This document shows, piece by piece, positions 11,553-23,775 of a stretch of 64,000 nt of DNA (within the stretch, counting starts at the first letter, position 1; each line of letters opens with the position of its first letter). A program made the position numbers and the translations under genes. The notes beneath the pieces were generated by a model. The model searched no databases. It was not told where the DNA came from and worked only from the letters and a program-made list of their open reading frames with translations. Source of the stretch: Aradus depressus (taxonomy: Eukaryota; Arthropoda; Insecta; Hemiptera; Aradidae); contig OY759215.1 of assembly GCA_963662175.1 (NCBI GenBank), positions 24,355,079 through 24,419,078 of the forward strand, in the 5' to 3' direction.

Positions 11553-11794
11553 AGGTTAGGTTAGGTTAGGTTTTATGACTCATGCCCGGGCTTTAACTAC
11601 GAGGTCATATCGCCTACTATCAGAGCGCTCTTTCGTCACTCTGGTGGACATGAGTCCGACTCTACTGTGGGAGTCCTAAATTTTGCCTACCCTAAATTTT
11701 TATTCATCTAGGATAGGGGTCTTTAACGAGTACCTGACATCGTACAGGCTCGGGACCATCGCTTAACGTCCCATCCGAAGGACGGCGTGCTTAA
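11553..11794 (-). mobile_element. 5'-truncated tRNA-derived SINE with (CCTAA)n tail
   Basis: On the minus strand this is the SINE body found complete at 48046-48384: GCACGCCGTCCTTCGGATGG, then GTCAGGTACTCGTTAAAGAC, GGGTAGGCAAAATTTAGGAC and CCCGGGCATGAGTCATAAAA. It ends in about four CCTAA repeats (plus strand: GGTTAGGTTAGGTTAGGTT at 11553-11571), the longest such tail in the window. The tRNA-like head is missing. Confidence 0.8.
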
Positions 11795-12702
11795 AAATTT
11801 ATAATTATTATATTATATTATATATTATTATATTTATAATTATTAAATTTTATATAAAATATAAATAATATTACATTTAATAACGTCAATTAAATATCAA
11901 AACATTGTCTTAAAACAAATAGAAAATTAAATTTCTTTAAAGTAAGAATATAATTTAACGAAGTGAAAATAATTTTTTTGTATATTTAACGATTTAGCAA
12001 TTTTATTGGATATACTTTAAGATAATTGTTGATATCATTGTAGTTAGTATTATGTTCTTTACGATGAAAATCTATTAATTTCTTCTTAATAAATGTAAAT
12101 ATTTATTTTGTGTCATCTCACCATTTAAACTGATTTATTTAAGTTCTGTAATTAACCTTAGCAGTAGGAGGTAGAGATGGGTAAGGTTGTATCAAAGTAT
12201 TACTTTGTCTCAGCTACTCGCGAGGAACTGATACCGACCAATTGTATCTTTTTCCAACTGATACATACTCTACTCATGACGTTGGAAACTGTTCCTGTAC
12301 ACTAACAGGATTAAATTTTTACTGCTTGTAAAACATATCTGTTGTTAATAAACGTTTTCTTTTATTACAACGGGATTTTTTAAGACCGATGTTTGCTGTA
12401 TCTATCCAGATTTTTGATGGATTATTTTATTTTCGTCATTTACTTCTATTTTAAATATTTGTTACTATGACAAACTATACTTAACCTATGTTTTTTGATC
12501 TTTTAGAAATAATTTTAACTGTTTTGAATTTACTTTCACATATATAATATGTAATTAAGTAAACTGAAAACAACACAGATACGATAAAAAATGTAATAAA
12601 GTTAAATCAAAATAAATATCTATATAGAAGAAAGAAAACATTTTTATTTGGACCAGTACTAAACATGTACTACACAAAAATGAAACATTAAAATTAAAAG
12701 TC
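11795..12702. other. AT-rich intergenic, nothing recognised
   Basis: Long TA/AT-rich stretch (for example 11798-11880) with no gene support. Confidence 0.5.
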
Positions 12703-15000
12703 TTGGTACAGTCTCGGCTGCAGTCTGTGAGCTCAAGGCTGACCGAGACTGTAGTGGACGGCTCCAGAGCAGGCTGGCAGACCTTCATGAAAGCTTCGGG
12801 TGAGGTTTTCGATGTGGGCTGCAAAAGGACTCCCAGTTCCCAATGGATTTGGGTATTCCTGAAAAAACCAGGGTGCGTTCACCGCTATCCATAGCACTTT
12901 GTTTTGTAATCTTGTTGAGTTGGTGTGACTAGTTTATTTATATATATCCATACAGGGTTAGCGTAGGTTAAGAGTATTAGTGTTTTGTAAAGTAAGGATT
13001 TACATGAGTGTCTGAGTGGTGTATTCGTGTTTATGAGTGGTTAGATGAGTCTGAGTCGTGTGTTTGAGTTTTATGTTGATGTGTAGGCGCCATGTTAATC
13101 GTGTGTCACGGTGCACTCAGATAGCGCACACCCAGGTCTTTAGGATTCCATGGATATGGGAGTGGATCGATTTGCAGCCTTCTGATGTGCTCTAGTGAGA
13201 AGTGGCGCCTCCGTCTTCGTACCGTTCAGGTTAAGTTTCCACTTTCGAAACCACTGGCCGATTTCATCCATCCGGATTTCTAGGGAGTCGATGGTCGCTT
13301 CTAGAACTACGTTTTGGCTGAGGATCAATGTGCGGTCAGAGTAGGTCGTCAGGGTTGCAGAGGCTGGTTCTGGCATATCGTGTCATCAATGGTAAGTGGG
13401 AATAAAAAATTATTGTTACAAACCAATGATGTTCTGAAAGTTCTGCAGATCCCATGTTTGTTTTAGTTTGTAGAGAAATGCCAGACGGTGTCGAAGGCAG
13501 CTGCGACGTCCAAGAAGGCTGATACTGTATATTGCTTCCTTTCGAATCCCCCGACAACGGTCTAAGCTGAGTGGTTCGATTTGAACCCAAACTGGTGGGC
13601 AGGGATGGTACCTGCAGTCTCCAGGTGACGGAGGAGCCTCTTATGAATTATTTTCTCAAGTAGTTTCAAGAGACAATTCAAAAGGCTTATTGCTCTGTAG
13701 CTGCCTGGATCGTTTTTGGGCTTTCTTGGCTTGTGAAATGTTACAACGACGGCGTTTTCCCAGTCTGCAGGAAAGTAGCCGTGAAGAAGACAGGCGTTGA
13801 ACAGATTTGCCAGGTATGCTACGCTCTTCGGAGGAAGCTTCGTCAGCACCAGGTTGGGGATGATGTCTTCACCGGGGGCTTTCTTGATGTGTGTGTTTTG
13901 ATACTGTGATATGCTGTATGGGTGCTTCGACTGCGTAGAGTGTGTTGGAGAGGTACGATTCAACTGTGATGTGTGTCATGATCGTCTGCGTCTGTCGTTC
14001 TGAATTTACTTTGCAAATGGGTTGCCAGTAATTTGCTTTTGTCTTTGTCAGTTGTGGCAGTCATTTGTCCGTCAGTTAAGATGGTAGGGGTGTCCTTTGG
14101 TCCAGAAGTCGTCTTGTCTCTTTCCATAAGATGTTGTCGCCCGGAGTCATGTCAGTCAAGTAATTTCGATAGTTTGTGATTCTGTCGTTGTCAAGTTTCC
14201 ATCGTATGCTCGGGTCAGGCGATTCAGCTCTCTTTTCTAAAGGGGATCTCGTGTTCTCTGCCAGCGCTGTCGTAGTGTTTTTTCTATGGATCTGTCCATA
14301 ATGTGTGTTGGTTTCTTCTTGTGGAAGAGGTGTCGTTTGTCAGTGAAATATCGGTATGTTGCGTCATGTACTGAGGTGTGTAAGTTTTGTGTGAACATCG
14401 TTGGAAGGTATTCCTCCTTCTGCGGCCATGCTAGGAAGGTGCAGATGATGGGGAGATGGTCTGAGTCCAGGTTGGTCAGTGTTTGGTGAAACAGGGGCAA
14501 GTTCGTTGAGTTGGGTAGAATGTCGGTTCGTCAGGAGTCGATATTTGTATCCCCAGGTTTTCTGAGATAGTTTGTAATTTGGTCCGGTTGTTATTCTGTC
14601 TTCTGTATCCCCATAGCGTGTGTGTGCTGTTGAGGTCCCCGATTATTATAGTCGGTTGTCCTGTGAAAATATGTTCGAAGTCAGTCTGTACCAGTCTTCT
14701 GTTCGGTCGATGGTATGCTGATATGATGTTGAGTGTGCCGGAGAGTCTGGTGAGGGTGACTCCAACTGCTTTCAAGTTCCGGAGAGGGGGGATGACAATC
14801 TGTGAATGTTTGAGGTGACTTTGATGAAAATACCAACATCACCGAAACATCATGGTCGGTCCAGTCTATAGGAACAGTAGCCAGAGAGTTTGAGTTTGTC
14901 TGTCAGTTTGAGGTGGGTCTCAGTTCTGCATGCAATGTCGATGTTATATCGGGATAAAAAGTTGGTCAATGACGGTTGTCTCATCTTTAAGCCGTCCGCA
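12703..15000 (-). pseudogene. Decayed Jockey-like non-LTR retrotransposon (EN and RT)
   Basis: Minus-strand reading in the expected order. An endonuclease part (about 14775-14237) has GDLNSTHTLWG and, in the next frame, LDSDHLPIIC, the GDxNxxHxxW and SDH motifs of APE-type endonucleases. A reverse transcriptase part (13963-13140) has KAPGEDIIPN, PADWENAVVV, YRAISLLNCLLKLLEK and HQFGF in order, then WFRKWKLNLNGTKTE. The catalytic YADD is eroded to NPDD near 13345. Frameshifts and stops split it into at least five pieces, so it is dead. The block at 12703-12900 may be its 3' part or unrelated. Plus-strand ORFs here are shadows. Confidence 0.8.
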
Positions 15001-15159
15001 TTCTAATTTAATATATTTATGTGGTGTTATTTTAATATATTTATTTTTAATGTAATAATTAATCTAGAGACAAAAATATAGAGGTTTATTCTTTGTCAAA
15101 AATTAGTATTTGTCGGTAGTTCTGCTGAATATGTTACAGGGGTAGCAGCGGTAGGATCA

Positions 15160-15961
15160 CGATGCCGAAAGAGCGACAACACGCGCCGGAGAAGCGACGT
15201 CGATGTGTCATTCGACAGAGAGACCCCTCATTTTCCTTAAAGAATTCACTTCGGGAACATGGAATGACTACTTACAGTATTTCGACAGGTAAGTAGAATT
15301 AATAAGTGGAATGATGATATAAAAGGGCAATTTTTAGCTTTGTGCCTGACAGGGGAAAGCCTTAGCATGTACAGTAACAACATGCCTGTCGAAGACCAAG
15401 GTGATTTCGCCATCGTGTGTAGAACCATAGGGATTAAATTAGACCGGCGGGAGCTCAAGAAACACGAATTCAAAGGGCTGCGGCGAGCGAGGGGCGAGTC
15501 TTTGACACAATTCGCCACTGCACTGGAGACAACTCCTGTACAAGGAGGCCTACCTGGACAGGTTCGGGGAGGCGGTGCGTCAGGAAACCTTACCACTTCC
15601 TGGAGGGTCTCCGGGACAGATATGTTCGCTTGCAGACTGCGCTAACGTCTCCTAGCACTCTACGGTCCGCACTAACAGGGCATTGAAGATTGAAACTATA
15701 GCTCTACGTCATGGCTCATTGACCTATGCCACCGAGGTACAGGATATAGGTGATAGCCAAGTTGCAGCGGCTACCGACCCCATTCCGGAAACCTCAATGA
15801 TATACACAATGCTGCGAGAGCAGGATATAAAGTTAACATCCCTTGCGAGGCCAGAGGCGAAGCGGGCGGATGGAGGCCGAGGGGGTCCGGTCTGCTGGGC
15901 GTGCGGCAAGTCGGGACATATCCGAGCCCATTGTTCGGCGAAGCCACCAAAGGGAAAGTGA
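15160..15961 (+). pseudogene. LTR-retrotransposon gag remnant with zinc knuckle
   Basis: Broken plus-strand frames: 15340-15645, a gag-like segment beginning LTGESLSMYSN and rich in Arg/Lys, followed after a frame break by 15683-15961, which ends with a CCHC zinc knuckle CWACGKSGHIRAHC. CX2CX4HX4C knuckles mark the nucleocapsid part of retroelement Gag proteins. No protease, RT or LTRs were found nearby; the element is fragmentary and inactive. Confidence 0.65.
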
Positions 15962-16990
15962 TGCACACCGGGTACACAGACGACAAAAATTTATGGTGTG
16001 TCCTATTAACTGGCAGTTTGTACACTGGACGGCTCGCTGTGAATTCCGCCGCAGCTCCACTTTCACCTCTGTATAGTAGAGTCAAGTGAGCTGAAGAATC
16101 GCTCGACCTACCGGGTTATCCTTAAACTCGACCGCATACAATGGGGTTAGTCGACTGTTTTAGGACGGGGTACGTCAAGCATTTCTGTCAGTAAGGGAGT
16201 GTGGAACGCCTCTTATTATCAGACAGTTTCTTGTCATCGGGGTAAGAGAATGTATAATATTTTACGTTATGAAATTAGTAAAATTGTCAATTTTCTGAAA
16301 TCGTCCGATGTCGTTAACTTTAATTTCTTGAAAACATTGTTTAACTTCAAAAGAAGAAAGAGAAGGCTACAGTTTTAATGTCGGCAATTATCTGTTGGTA
16401 GTCGTCTGCTTCCAGAACAAAAGTGGTTGGTATCTTTAACTTGGGTCTGCCCATCCCTATTAGGAGGTCCCGCTCTTTGTCCGTAATAGTTTGTAGTGGG
16501 GCGACTCTATTGTGTGTAATGATTGGTGTGGGTGGGCTGAGTGTGTATCTGTTGCATTTTGTTTTGGGTTCTTCTAAGTTGGTAGTGTCGTCAGGAACGG
16601 TTGGTAGTCCATATCGGTCCCAGGAAGTGCAGGAAATTCGCCGGTAACCTCTTCGTTTGGTGAATTATGGCATGGTAAATCTAATGGTAAGATATCGCCT
16701 GCTTTGGCTGAGTAATGTTTAGCCAGGTTCTTGAGCACTTTCATCCAGATTTCTTTTCGATCTCGATGAATTTTTCTGCTTCATCTTTACTTTCAGTGAA
16801 AGAGAGAGATATTGCAATTTTACCAATTTGTTGTTTATTCAAATAATAAAAAGATAATTAAACTTATTTTGCAAGATAGACCAAACAATATAACCTACTT
16901 AGTTGTACTTTTAGCTCAAAACAGCTGATCATATATAAGAAAATATATATATATATAATCAACCTATAGTGAAACATTTGAATAATAACA
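15962..16990. other. Intergenic, partly repeat-derived
   Basis: No gene recognised. CCCATCCCTATTAGGAGGTC at about 16430-16453 recurs at 17908-17932, so part of this stretch belongs to an uncharacterised dispersed repeat. Confidence 0.4.
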
Positions 16991-17195
16991 TGTGTCCCGA
17001 GCCTGTACAATGTCAGATACTCGTTAAAGACCCATACCCTAGAAGAATAAAAATTTAGGGTAAGCAAAATTTAGGACTCCCACAGTAGAGTCGGGCTCAT
17101 GTCCACCAGAGTGACGAAAGAGCGCTCTGATAGTAGGCGATATGACCTCGTAGTTAAAGCCCGGGCATGAGTCATAAAACCTAACCTAATAACTA
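16991..17195 (+). mobile_element. 5'-truncated SINE copy
   Basis: SINE body from TCCCGAGCCTGTACAATG through AAATTTAGGACTCCCACAG to GGGCATGAGTCATAAAACCTAACCTAA. The tRNA-like head and the GCCGTCCTTCGG block are absent. Confidence 0.8.
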
Positions 17196-17269
17196 AATGT
17201 GAAATGGTGACTCCATACTTCTTGTAATTCATTACTATTTATTGTATAGTTATTTAACAAATACAATAA

Positions 17270-17400
17270 ACTGGGGTAGAGCATAGGGCTTTGGTCTTAC
17301 CACGGTTGCGGTTTCAAATCCCATCCGGGAGTATTATTTCATAGATAGAACCATCTCCAGGGGCGGGGCGGTCACGGATGTTGTGTGAATAACCAATAAC
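17270..17400 (+). mobile_element. Second tRNA-derived SINE type
   Basis: GGGGTAGAGCATAGGGC resembles a pol III A box and GGTTTCAAATCCC a B box, spaced as in a tRNA, followed by a non-tRNA body. The flanking stems do not form a proper cloverleaf, so I call it a SINE head, not a tRNA gene. Confidence 0.45.
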
Positions 17401-18676
17401 ACCTTATAGAGGCATGACTAATATGCATAGTAAATGAGGCCAATAATTACATTTAAAAAAATTAAATAACGACACTTTTTTCTTCAGGAGCTAAACACTA
17501 TTACAAAGCGTTACTATCAATATATATCCTTTTATCAATATACATGATTTGCTAAAATAGCTGTTACAGTTTTAATGTCGGCTAAAAAAACTATTATATT
17601 AACCTTGCAATAAAAACATCATCCTCAAATATCAGGCATCCCTAATATGGATAGTTTCCTCACCTTGAAAATTTTTGACAAGTTGATACAGCTAAAATAA
17701 TGTCAATAAAAGAATATCAGCACCCCGTTAACAGATTTAAATAAATACAAATTAACTTCAATACTTTAATAACATTGTATCTTGGATAAATAATGTGACA
17801 ATATTGGTAAGAAAATAAATAGGTTACATACTAATAATGACAAATGCATATGCAGCTATTGCGAATAGCTGATACATAGTATGTATCAGGTTGACAAAAC
17901 CATACCCATCCCTATTAGGAGGTCCCGCTAGAGAACCTGGATTAGGATGTGAGGGCCATGCTGACCACCCTAATTAGAGTAGCTACGCTGAAACCGGTGG
18001 GAGAATATTTGTTGCAATTCGTATGCCCTGACTATTTCAGTCTATGTATTTATTTCCCAACAACAATAGTAATATAATGAGTTTCATGTTCTTAAAATTT
18101 AGCAATAAAAAAATATGCACAATCAGCTGTTACAGATTTAAACATTTAATCACATTTTCTCCCATAGAAACGTCCAGTGAAATCATTATATATATAAACA
18201 TATATAATAATTTACAAACTGCAGTAATCATGGATTTGGTAATTGTTAGTTTTTTTTTTGTTTTTTTTATTAAGGTAACCAATTTGATATGCAAATAAAT
18301 CACCTTCGGTTGTTGTCAACATGTCAGGTTAGCTTATGCTTTCAAGAGAAAAAACATTTAATGGTTTCATTTTCTTTTATCTCTAAAACAAATAGCATGA
18401 CATTATTTAATTTTTTCTTAGATGTGATTTTCGCATTTTCTGAGTAAACTTTATCATATATTTTAATCTTATCAAAAAACGATGCCTTCTTAATAACGAT
18501 TAAATCCATTGCTTGAGATATAGCAGTGGCGAGCACTTGTTGTTATTACTCATCATCTGCGTTTTTGATAAAATAAGTATTAGGTTTGTTTATTTGGCCC
18601 TTCGTTGGTAGTTCTTAAAATTGTAGTGTTTACTGCAAATAGCCGATTTCATTAGTACAACACTAAATTACAAACC
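17401..18676. other. Upstream region of elongin B
   Basis: AT-rich with no recognised gene. A 64-aa minus ORF (18342-18536) could be a divergent first exon but resembles nothing I know. The ELOB promoter must lie near 18500-18676; no clear core motif was identified. Confidence 0.4.
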
Positions 18677-21600
18677 ATGGTATGTATTAATATTAATAGT
18701 TTATTAGCTCTTGTCCTACAAATTATTATAAAAGGCTTAATAATTTTTTTCTTTAACAATTTAATTAATTGTTTTTGTTTTTATTGATTTGACTTGCTCA
18801 TGTTTCAGGATGTATTTTTAATGATTAGAAGAAAAAAATTAAGTATTTTTACTGACGCAAAAGATAATACTTCAGTGTCGGAATTAAAGCGAATTATTGA
18901 AGGTATTTCCAAAGAATATATTCTAAGAGCACGCCTATATTTTCCCATTATGACATTACTAGTTAGTATGAATTATTAAATCATTGGTTTGTTATGTAGG
19001 AATATTGAAGGTTCCACCAGAGAGTCAACAGTTGTTTAATAAGGATAATATAATAATGGAAGACGATAAATCTTTACAAGATTACGGTATGAATTCAAAT
19101 ACTGCTAGGGCTCAATGTCCTGCAACTATTGGCTTGGCTATCAGGTGAGATTTATGGCTTATTATTTTTTTTATTAGCTTGCAAGTCATGTTTTCTCTCA
19201 TATTGCATTATGCTATGAAAATCCTTTTGAATACTGCCGAAGCTGAAAGGTTCTGTGAGGTGTCTCAAAGCCTTCTTATTTTTATTGACCTAGCGAGGTG
19301 ACCATGCTATTACTGTATTGAAAGTTTGAATTTAACTGTTGAAACATGACCACCGAGTTGATGAAACAGTGTACATGCAGTGGAATTACTTGGTCCTCAT
19401 CTAATATTGTACATCAATTAGGGCCAATCCACTGACTTCTTAGGCTTCGGGGATTTAGTAACGAGATTTATTACATTTTGGGTACTTTTCCAGTCATCGA
19501 GCCCATTCTTCGGTAATCTATTTCAGCGAGTATCGCAATACATCATTACATGTTAGGTTATAACTTCGCATTAAAATGAAAATTCTATCAATAGTAATCA
19601 GATAACACCTATTCGGTAATTCAAATTTGACCTACTCGAGTATAAATCATTAAGTTAATGATTTTGTATTTAAATTCACCAAAGGGATGCACCGTGCAAG
19701 TGTGCCACCACCCTCTCTTCCGTCGATGGAGGAGCCTGGAGTTCTTGAGGCTGGGACCAGCCATCTGCCGGTCAATCGGCGTTGATCCCCAGCCCGTAGT
19801 TAATGTATGACCATTTAAAAATTATGTTCACCTTTTCTATTTTCTATTGTATGTCGAAAGGATCAGTGGCAACTTATATTATAACCTTACATAATGATCT
19901 ATGAAACCATATTCGCAGATATCGATTTTTGACGGATGGGCTCAGAGACTGGAAAAAAATCCGTCCATTGAGGCAATTTAGACTCATTGTTTTTTGGTTG
20001 GGACCTTTTTTCTATATGGTGGTATAGGTGAAAAAGTGGCCAGTTAGGTCCAAGCAATATTTATTTTTATTTACGTTTCGACCTCTTATAGGCCATTATC
20101 ATCAGAAACGATTGCTTATAAACATTTATGAGAAATATGCCTCCTATTTGAAACAGAAATGGACACGTTGCGTTCCAAATAGGAGGCATATTTCTCATAA
20201 ATGTTTATAAGCAATCGTTTCTGATGATAATGGCCTATAAGAGGTCGAAACGTAAATAAAAATAAATATTGCTTGGACCCAACTGGCCACTTTTTCACCT
20301 ATACCACAATTTAGACTGTTCATCCGGCCTTCGAGCTCTGGAGTGCAGTCAGCCCTGCTGCTTTGGAACGTTTGTCCAAGCCTGTAACATACATATGCTA
20401 ATATACAGTTTTATTTTAATGATTTCCTCTGTTTCCACATATATGTTTGTATTATCTGTTATTAATATTTGGTTCCACATATATATTCAATGTTATCTAA
20501 ATCTTAATATTATTATTAATTTTATTTCTATTTTTATTATTTATTTGTATTTGTACTTATTTATTTGTTGTTTTGCCACGATTAGTCTAGTAATATTGTT
20601 TTATGTAAATTTAGAACTAGGTTTTGTTAAGAAATATTTCATGAGTTAGCTAACGGTACAGCCGGGGGACTCCCAAGTTTTAATGGCACCCTTTCACCCG
20701 AGATGTATTAGAAAGGTCGCTCTCTGCAAACTGACTTAGTTCATAACTAGACCTGACGATGGTATAAAGCCGAAACCGGTGGTTGTATATATATATCTTT
20801 AGTGGAATAGACAATATTTCAAAAATAAGTTTGTTTTATTCATTTATTACAAGTTTCCACAGTATGTCCGCGTTCCTCAACTTAGAATATAATATTCGTT
20901 ACTCCTTATACCAAAAACTAATAACCTAAATGATGCACTGTTGTCTGATCTTCTGTTTCTACACTTTTAAATATTTCGGGTCATGGATATACGATACTCT
21001 AATTAAAATGTATAGGATGCGCAACGATTGAAGCAAGGTGCTGCGAAATTATCGTCATCATTGCGTTCCTTGGCATTGAGTCTGCATGTACTAAAAACAT
21101 CTGTTTTTTCTAAGGAAAACACGAATGTTTTTTTAAAAATTGTCTATTCCATAAGATATATAAAATATATGGGAGTACTTTCGGTATTGCTATCATCTTC
21201 AGCCACGACTTAACAAATACTAAAATTTTAGTATTTGTTAAGTCGTGGCTGAAGATGGTAGCAAAACCGAAAGTACTTCCATATATTTTATATATCTTGT
21301 GAAATAGACAATATTTAAAAAAACATTCGTGTTTTCTTTAGAATTATTAAGTGTTTCACAATCTCTCTGCAAAAATATTAAATATCATCTGTTTTTCAAC
21401 AATGCCACCACAACCGATCTGCGTTGTATTTCATGGAATGATCCAATTGACTTTAACTCCCATCTCGTATGATTTTGGCGTAGCCGGAATAGTTGGATTG
21501 CGAAAATTCATGGATGCGAAGTTAATATGCTGTTTCTGGAGAGAGAAAATCCCCACTTGCTAATAAATATTTGTATCCGGAATACATTTCTGCTATCTAT

Positions 21601-22618
21601 GGCTGTGTAGTGACAAGCTAGTACAATAAACAAAAAAACAAAGAACTTGTTTAACTTTTAAATTTTCTAATTCCGCTAAAATATATACATGAAGTGTACC
21701 GGTTTCAGCTTACGTCATTGTCAGCACCAAGTTCAAAAGTGACGATGGCGTAAACCGAAACCGAAACCATTTTGTGTATATATTTTTATGTGGGATTAGT
21801 ATAAAAGTTAAACAATTTTTTTTATTATTATTATTTATATGCCGAATCGTTTCTTCTGTTCGTTTTCGCAACCCTTTTCCGAGCAAGGTGCCCCTATAAG
21901 ACTTAAAATATAACTTAAGGTAATGTCTTTCAGTAGAAATCCCAACATTGTCTGACTCCATTGTTAAGTAATCAATTAAATTTCTCCCCAATTCAAGAGG
22001 GAAACAACTCCAAAACCTTGGCTCTGATATAATTAGAACATAATTTTTTATTTGCTTATTAAAATTGCACTATTTTACAGATATTCAGAAAGAAACATGT
22101 GCTTTTTTTTCTTCATTGTCTATAACTACGACTTAGTCTTGAGAACGGATTATCTATCTGTTTATCTGCGTAATACTGGCAATAACTCAAAACCGTAAAA
22201 TATGTATTTGTTCCCTTCTTGAGCACGGATATATTAGCTTCAACTCCAAAATACAAATATTTTATGAATTTCCAAATTTTCAACGCTGAACGTCAGGTGC
22301 AACCCTGTCATGTTAAAGCCACGATTGCTTGATACCTACCTTATATACTGATTGATGAATTACTATATTTTTATTGTCCGTTATATACAAATTACGTTTA
22401 GGTTCGTGAAGTTTTGTACAAAGCATTCTCGAAGTCTTGTATTATGAATGTAGACTGGCGCTTTAATATCAAAGAATTAAATGTGTTTTTATTTATTTTT
22501 CCTTAGAATGGATAATGGAGAATTTGAACAATTGGAAATAGCGCCTCTCTCCTCTCCTCCAGACCTTCCCTACGTCATGAAAACACAGGAGACAAACGGT
22601 CAGGAAAAAACTACTTAA
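18677..22618 (+). CDS. ELOB: Elongin B, 4 exons, 117 aa
   Basis: Ubiquitin-like subunit that pairs with elongin C; the heterodimer serves elongin A in RNA polymerase II elongation and bridges SOCS/VHL-box proteins to cullin-RING ligases in nucleus and cytoplasm. Exons: 18677-18679, 18809-18902, 19000-19144 and 22507-22618; 354 nt close in frame. The first coding exon holds only ATG, followed by GTATGT. The protein opens with [19 protein letters not shown], continues [15 protein letters not shown] and [12 protein letters not shown], and ends [20 protein letters not shown], collinear with animal elongin B, whose human form is 118 aa. Intron 3 (3.4 kb) contains several Penelope-like palindromes. 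No close poly(A) signal is seen, so the 3' UTR may be long. Confidence 0.96.
19680..19800. other. GC-rich island in ELOB intron 3
   Basis: A GC-rich patch (GGGACCAGCCATCTGCCGG, GTTGATCCCCAGCCCG) in otherwise AT-rich intron. It looks like the 3' end of an unidentified retroelement; no ORF is supported. Confidence 0.3.
20021..20305. repeat. Near-perfect palindrome of Penelope-like ends, 134-bp arms
   Basis: The left arm 20021-20154 is the reverse complement of 20172-20305 in exact register with about two mismatches and a 17-base spacer. Each arm carries CTGATGA...GAAAC (right arm: 20221-20227 and 20247-20250) with GGCC/GGTC pairing between. Mirror-image 60-aa ORFs starting MKKWPV are products of the symmetry. 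Confidence 0.9.
20400..20880 (+). mobile_element. Penelope-like terminal repeat copy
   Basis: Plus-strand counterpart of 222-720. The CTGACGA box is at 20753-20759 and the GAAA box at 20772-20775, then TGGAATAGACAATATTTC and TTACAAGTTTCCACA. It lies in ELOB intron 3. Non-coding. Confidence 0.6.
21108..21343. repeat. Zero-spacer palindrome of Penelope-like ends, 118-bp arms
   Basis: The arms 21108-21225 and 21226-21343 are reverse complements in exact register with about seven mismatches and meet without a spacer at AAAA|TTTT. The right arm has CTGAAGA (21249-21255) and GAAA (21269-21272); the GTGG before and CCAT after the core could pair as a short stem I. Confidence 0.85.
21679..21788. repeat. 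Degenerate inverted pair of Penelope-like ends
   Basis: The minus-strand core at 21697-21726 and the plus-strand core at 21739-21765 (GACGATGGCG then CCGAAACCG) face each other head to head, flanked by matching TATATA-rich arms of roughly 50 bp. Confidence 0.55.
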
Positions 22619-23337
22619 GTTATTTTTAAATTGTAACTATTTATTATTTAAATCTAAATTATTGAAAATATAAATTATTATTTTTATTCATATATATGTA
22701 TGTATTATCATTTTGATTAATTGTAAGATGTTGTTGGTTTTCTTATTTTTTAGGTGTCGCATAAGATATACACTTTTTCTTTTGTTTTTGTCATGACTAC
22801 AAAAGGACCTCGAACTAAAATTATATCCGTATATAGCTAGATTTTATTTAATTTTATTTTACTGATACATTTTTTTTTTCTCTTTTTCATGGAAACATTT
22901 TAACTGAATCGTTAAGCAAGGGATTTAGATTTTATATTCATTTATATAAATAAGCAAGATGAAATTTCTTCTCAAGTGAAGAAAATTAAGCAGACTCCAT
23001 GATGATTCTTTCTTTTTAAAGTTAATAGAATCTTTATGTATTTATTAACTACATATATTGATTTTTCTCGTTCAATTGTGAGTGTATATGTGGGTGTTTC
23101 TAAAAAAAGTGGCTCATTACGCGTCCCAATTGTTTTCTCTTGTCTCCAGTTTTTCAAAAAACTAGGATTGCGTCTGAATTTTGCTGTCTGACATGGACAG
23201 AGAGCGGACACAACCATTCTTCTTAATATAGGAAGCAGTATCTCGTAACTTTGGGTTCTTGTATTACTGTCATCTTATGAGACTGCCGTTCGTGCACTAC
23301 ATATATAAAACAATATATAGTTGCCCATAAAAAAAGT

Positions 23338-23775
23338 TGTCGGTGAATCACCGGCTATGTATTTCCCCTGTGCGAATTGTTCTATTACCTTTTCATTCTT
23401 CCTCCTCTGAATCCTCATACTTTATTTTGTGTCGATACATTCATTACATCAGCAGTCATTAGGGTATTTGAGTCGAGTCCTTCTCTGGTCCCCCCCTTCC
23501 CTTCGACAGATTCCGTGGAAAAATAATATTTGCCATCTTTAAAGGGTTTTGAATTTAAATATAATAATCCGTATCGGTACATTCATTATATCTGTAGTTA
23601 TTTTAATTTTTAGTTGAGCTTGACCCATTCTATCGGGACACTACCAACAGATTTTTTTTTTTAATTATCGTAATCAGAAAGTCGGAAAACATAAAATTCC
23701 GTTGAAAACTCGGCATCGAATTTCTGACCGATTACATAACCTCCCCTATACTTCGTATATCTGTGGAAATAAAAA
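23338..23775 (+). repeat. Dispersed repeat family E
   Basis: Shares with 39724-40190 and 53592-54125 an ordered set of blocks: GGTGAATCACCGG-like start, TACATTCATTACATCAGCAG, CCTTCCCTTC, ATTCCGTGG, TCGGAAAACAT, CGGCATCGAATTTCTGA and a TACTTCGTATA-type end. No coding capacity or clear terminal inverted repeats, so class unknown. Confidence 0.65.

Noticed and set aside
11553..11571. Interstitial telomere
   Set aside because: Only about four TTAGG units, positioned exactly at the 3' end of a SINE copy.
15724..16085. Several minus-strand ORFs opposite the zinc knuckle
   Set aside because: Shadows of the gag remnant; no motifs of their own.
20028..20298. Twin 60-aa ORFs on opposite strands
   Set aside because: Direct consequence of the palindrome; no homology.
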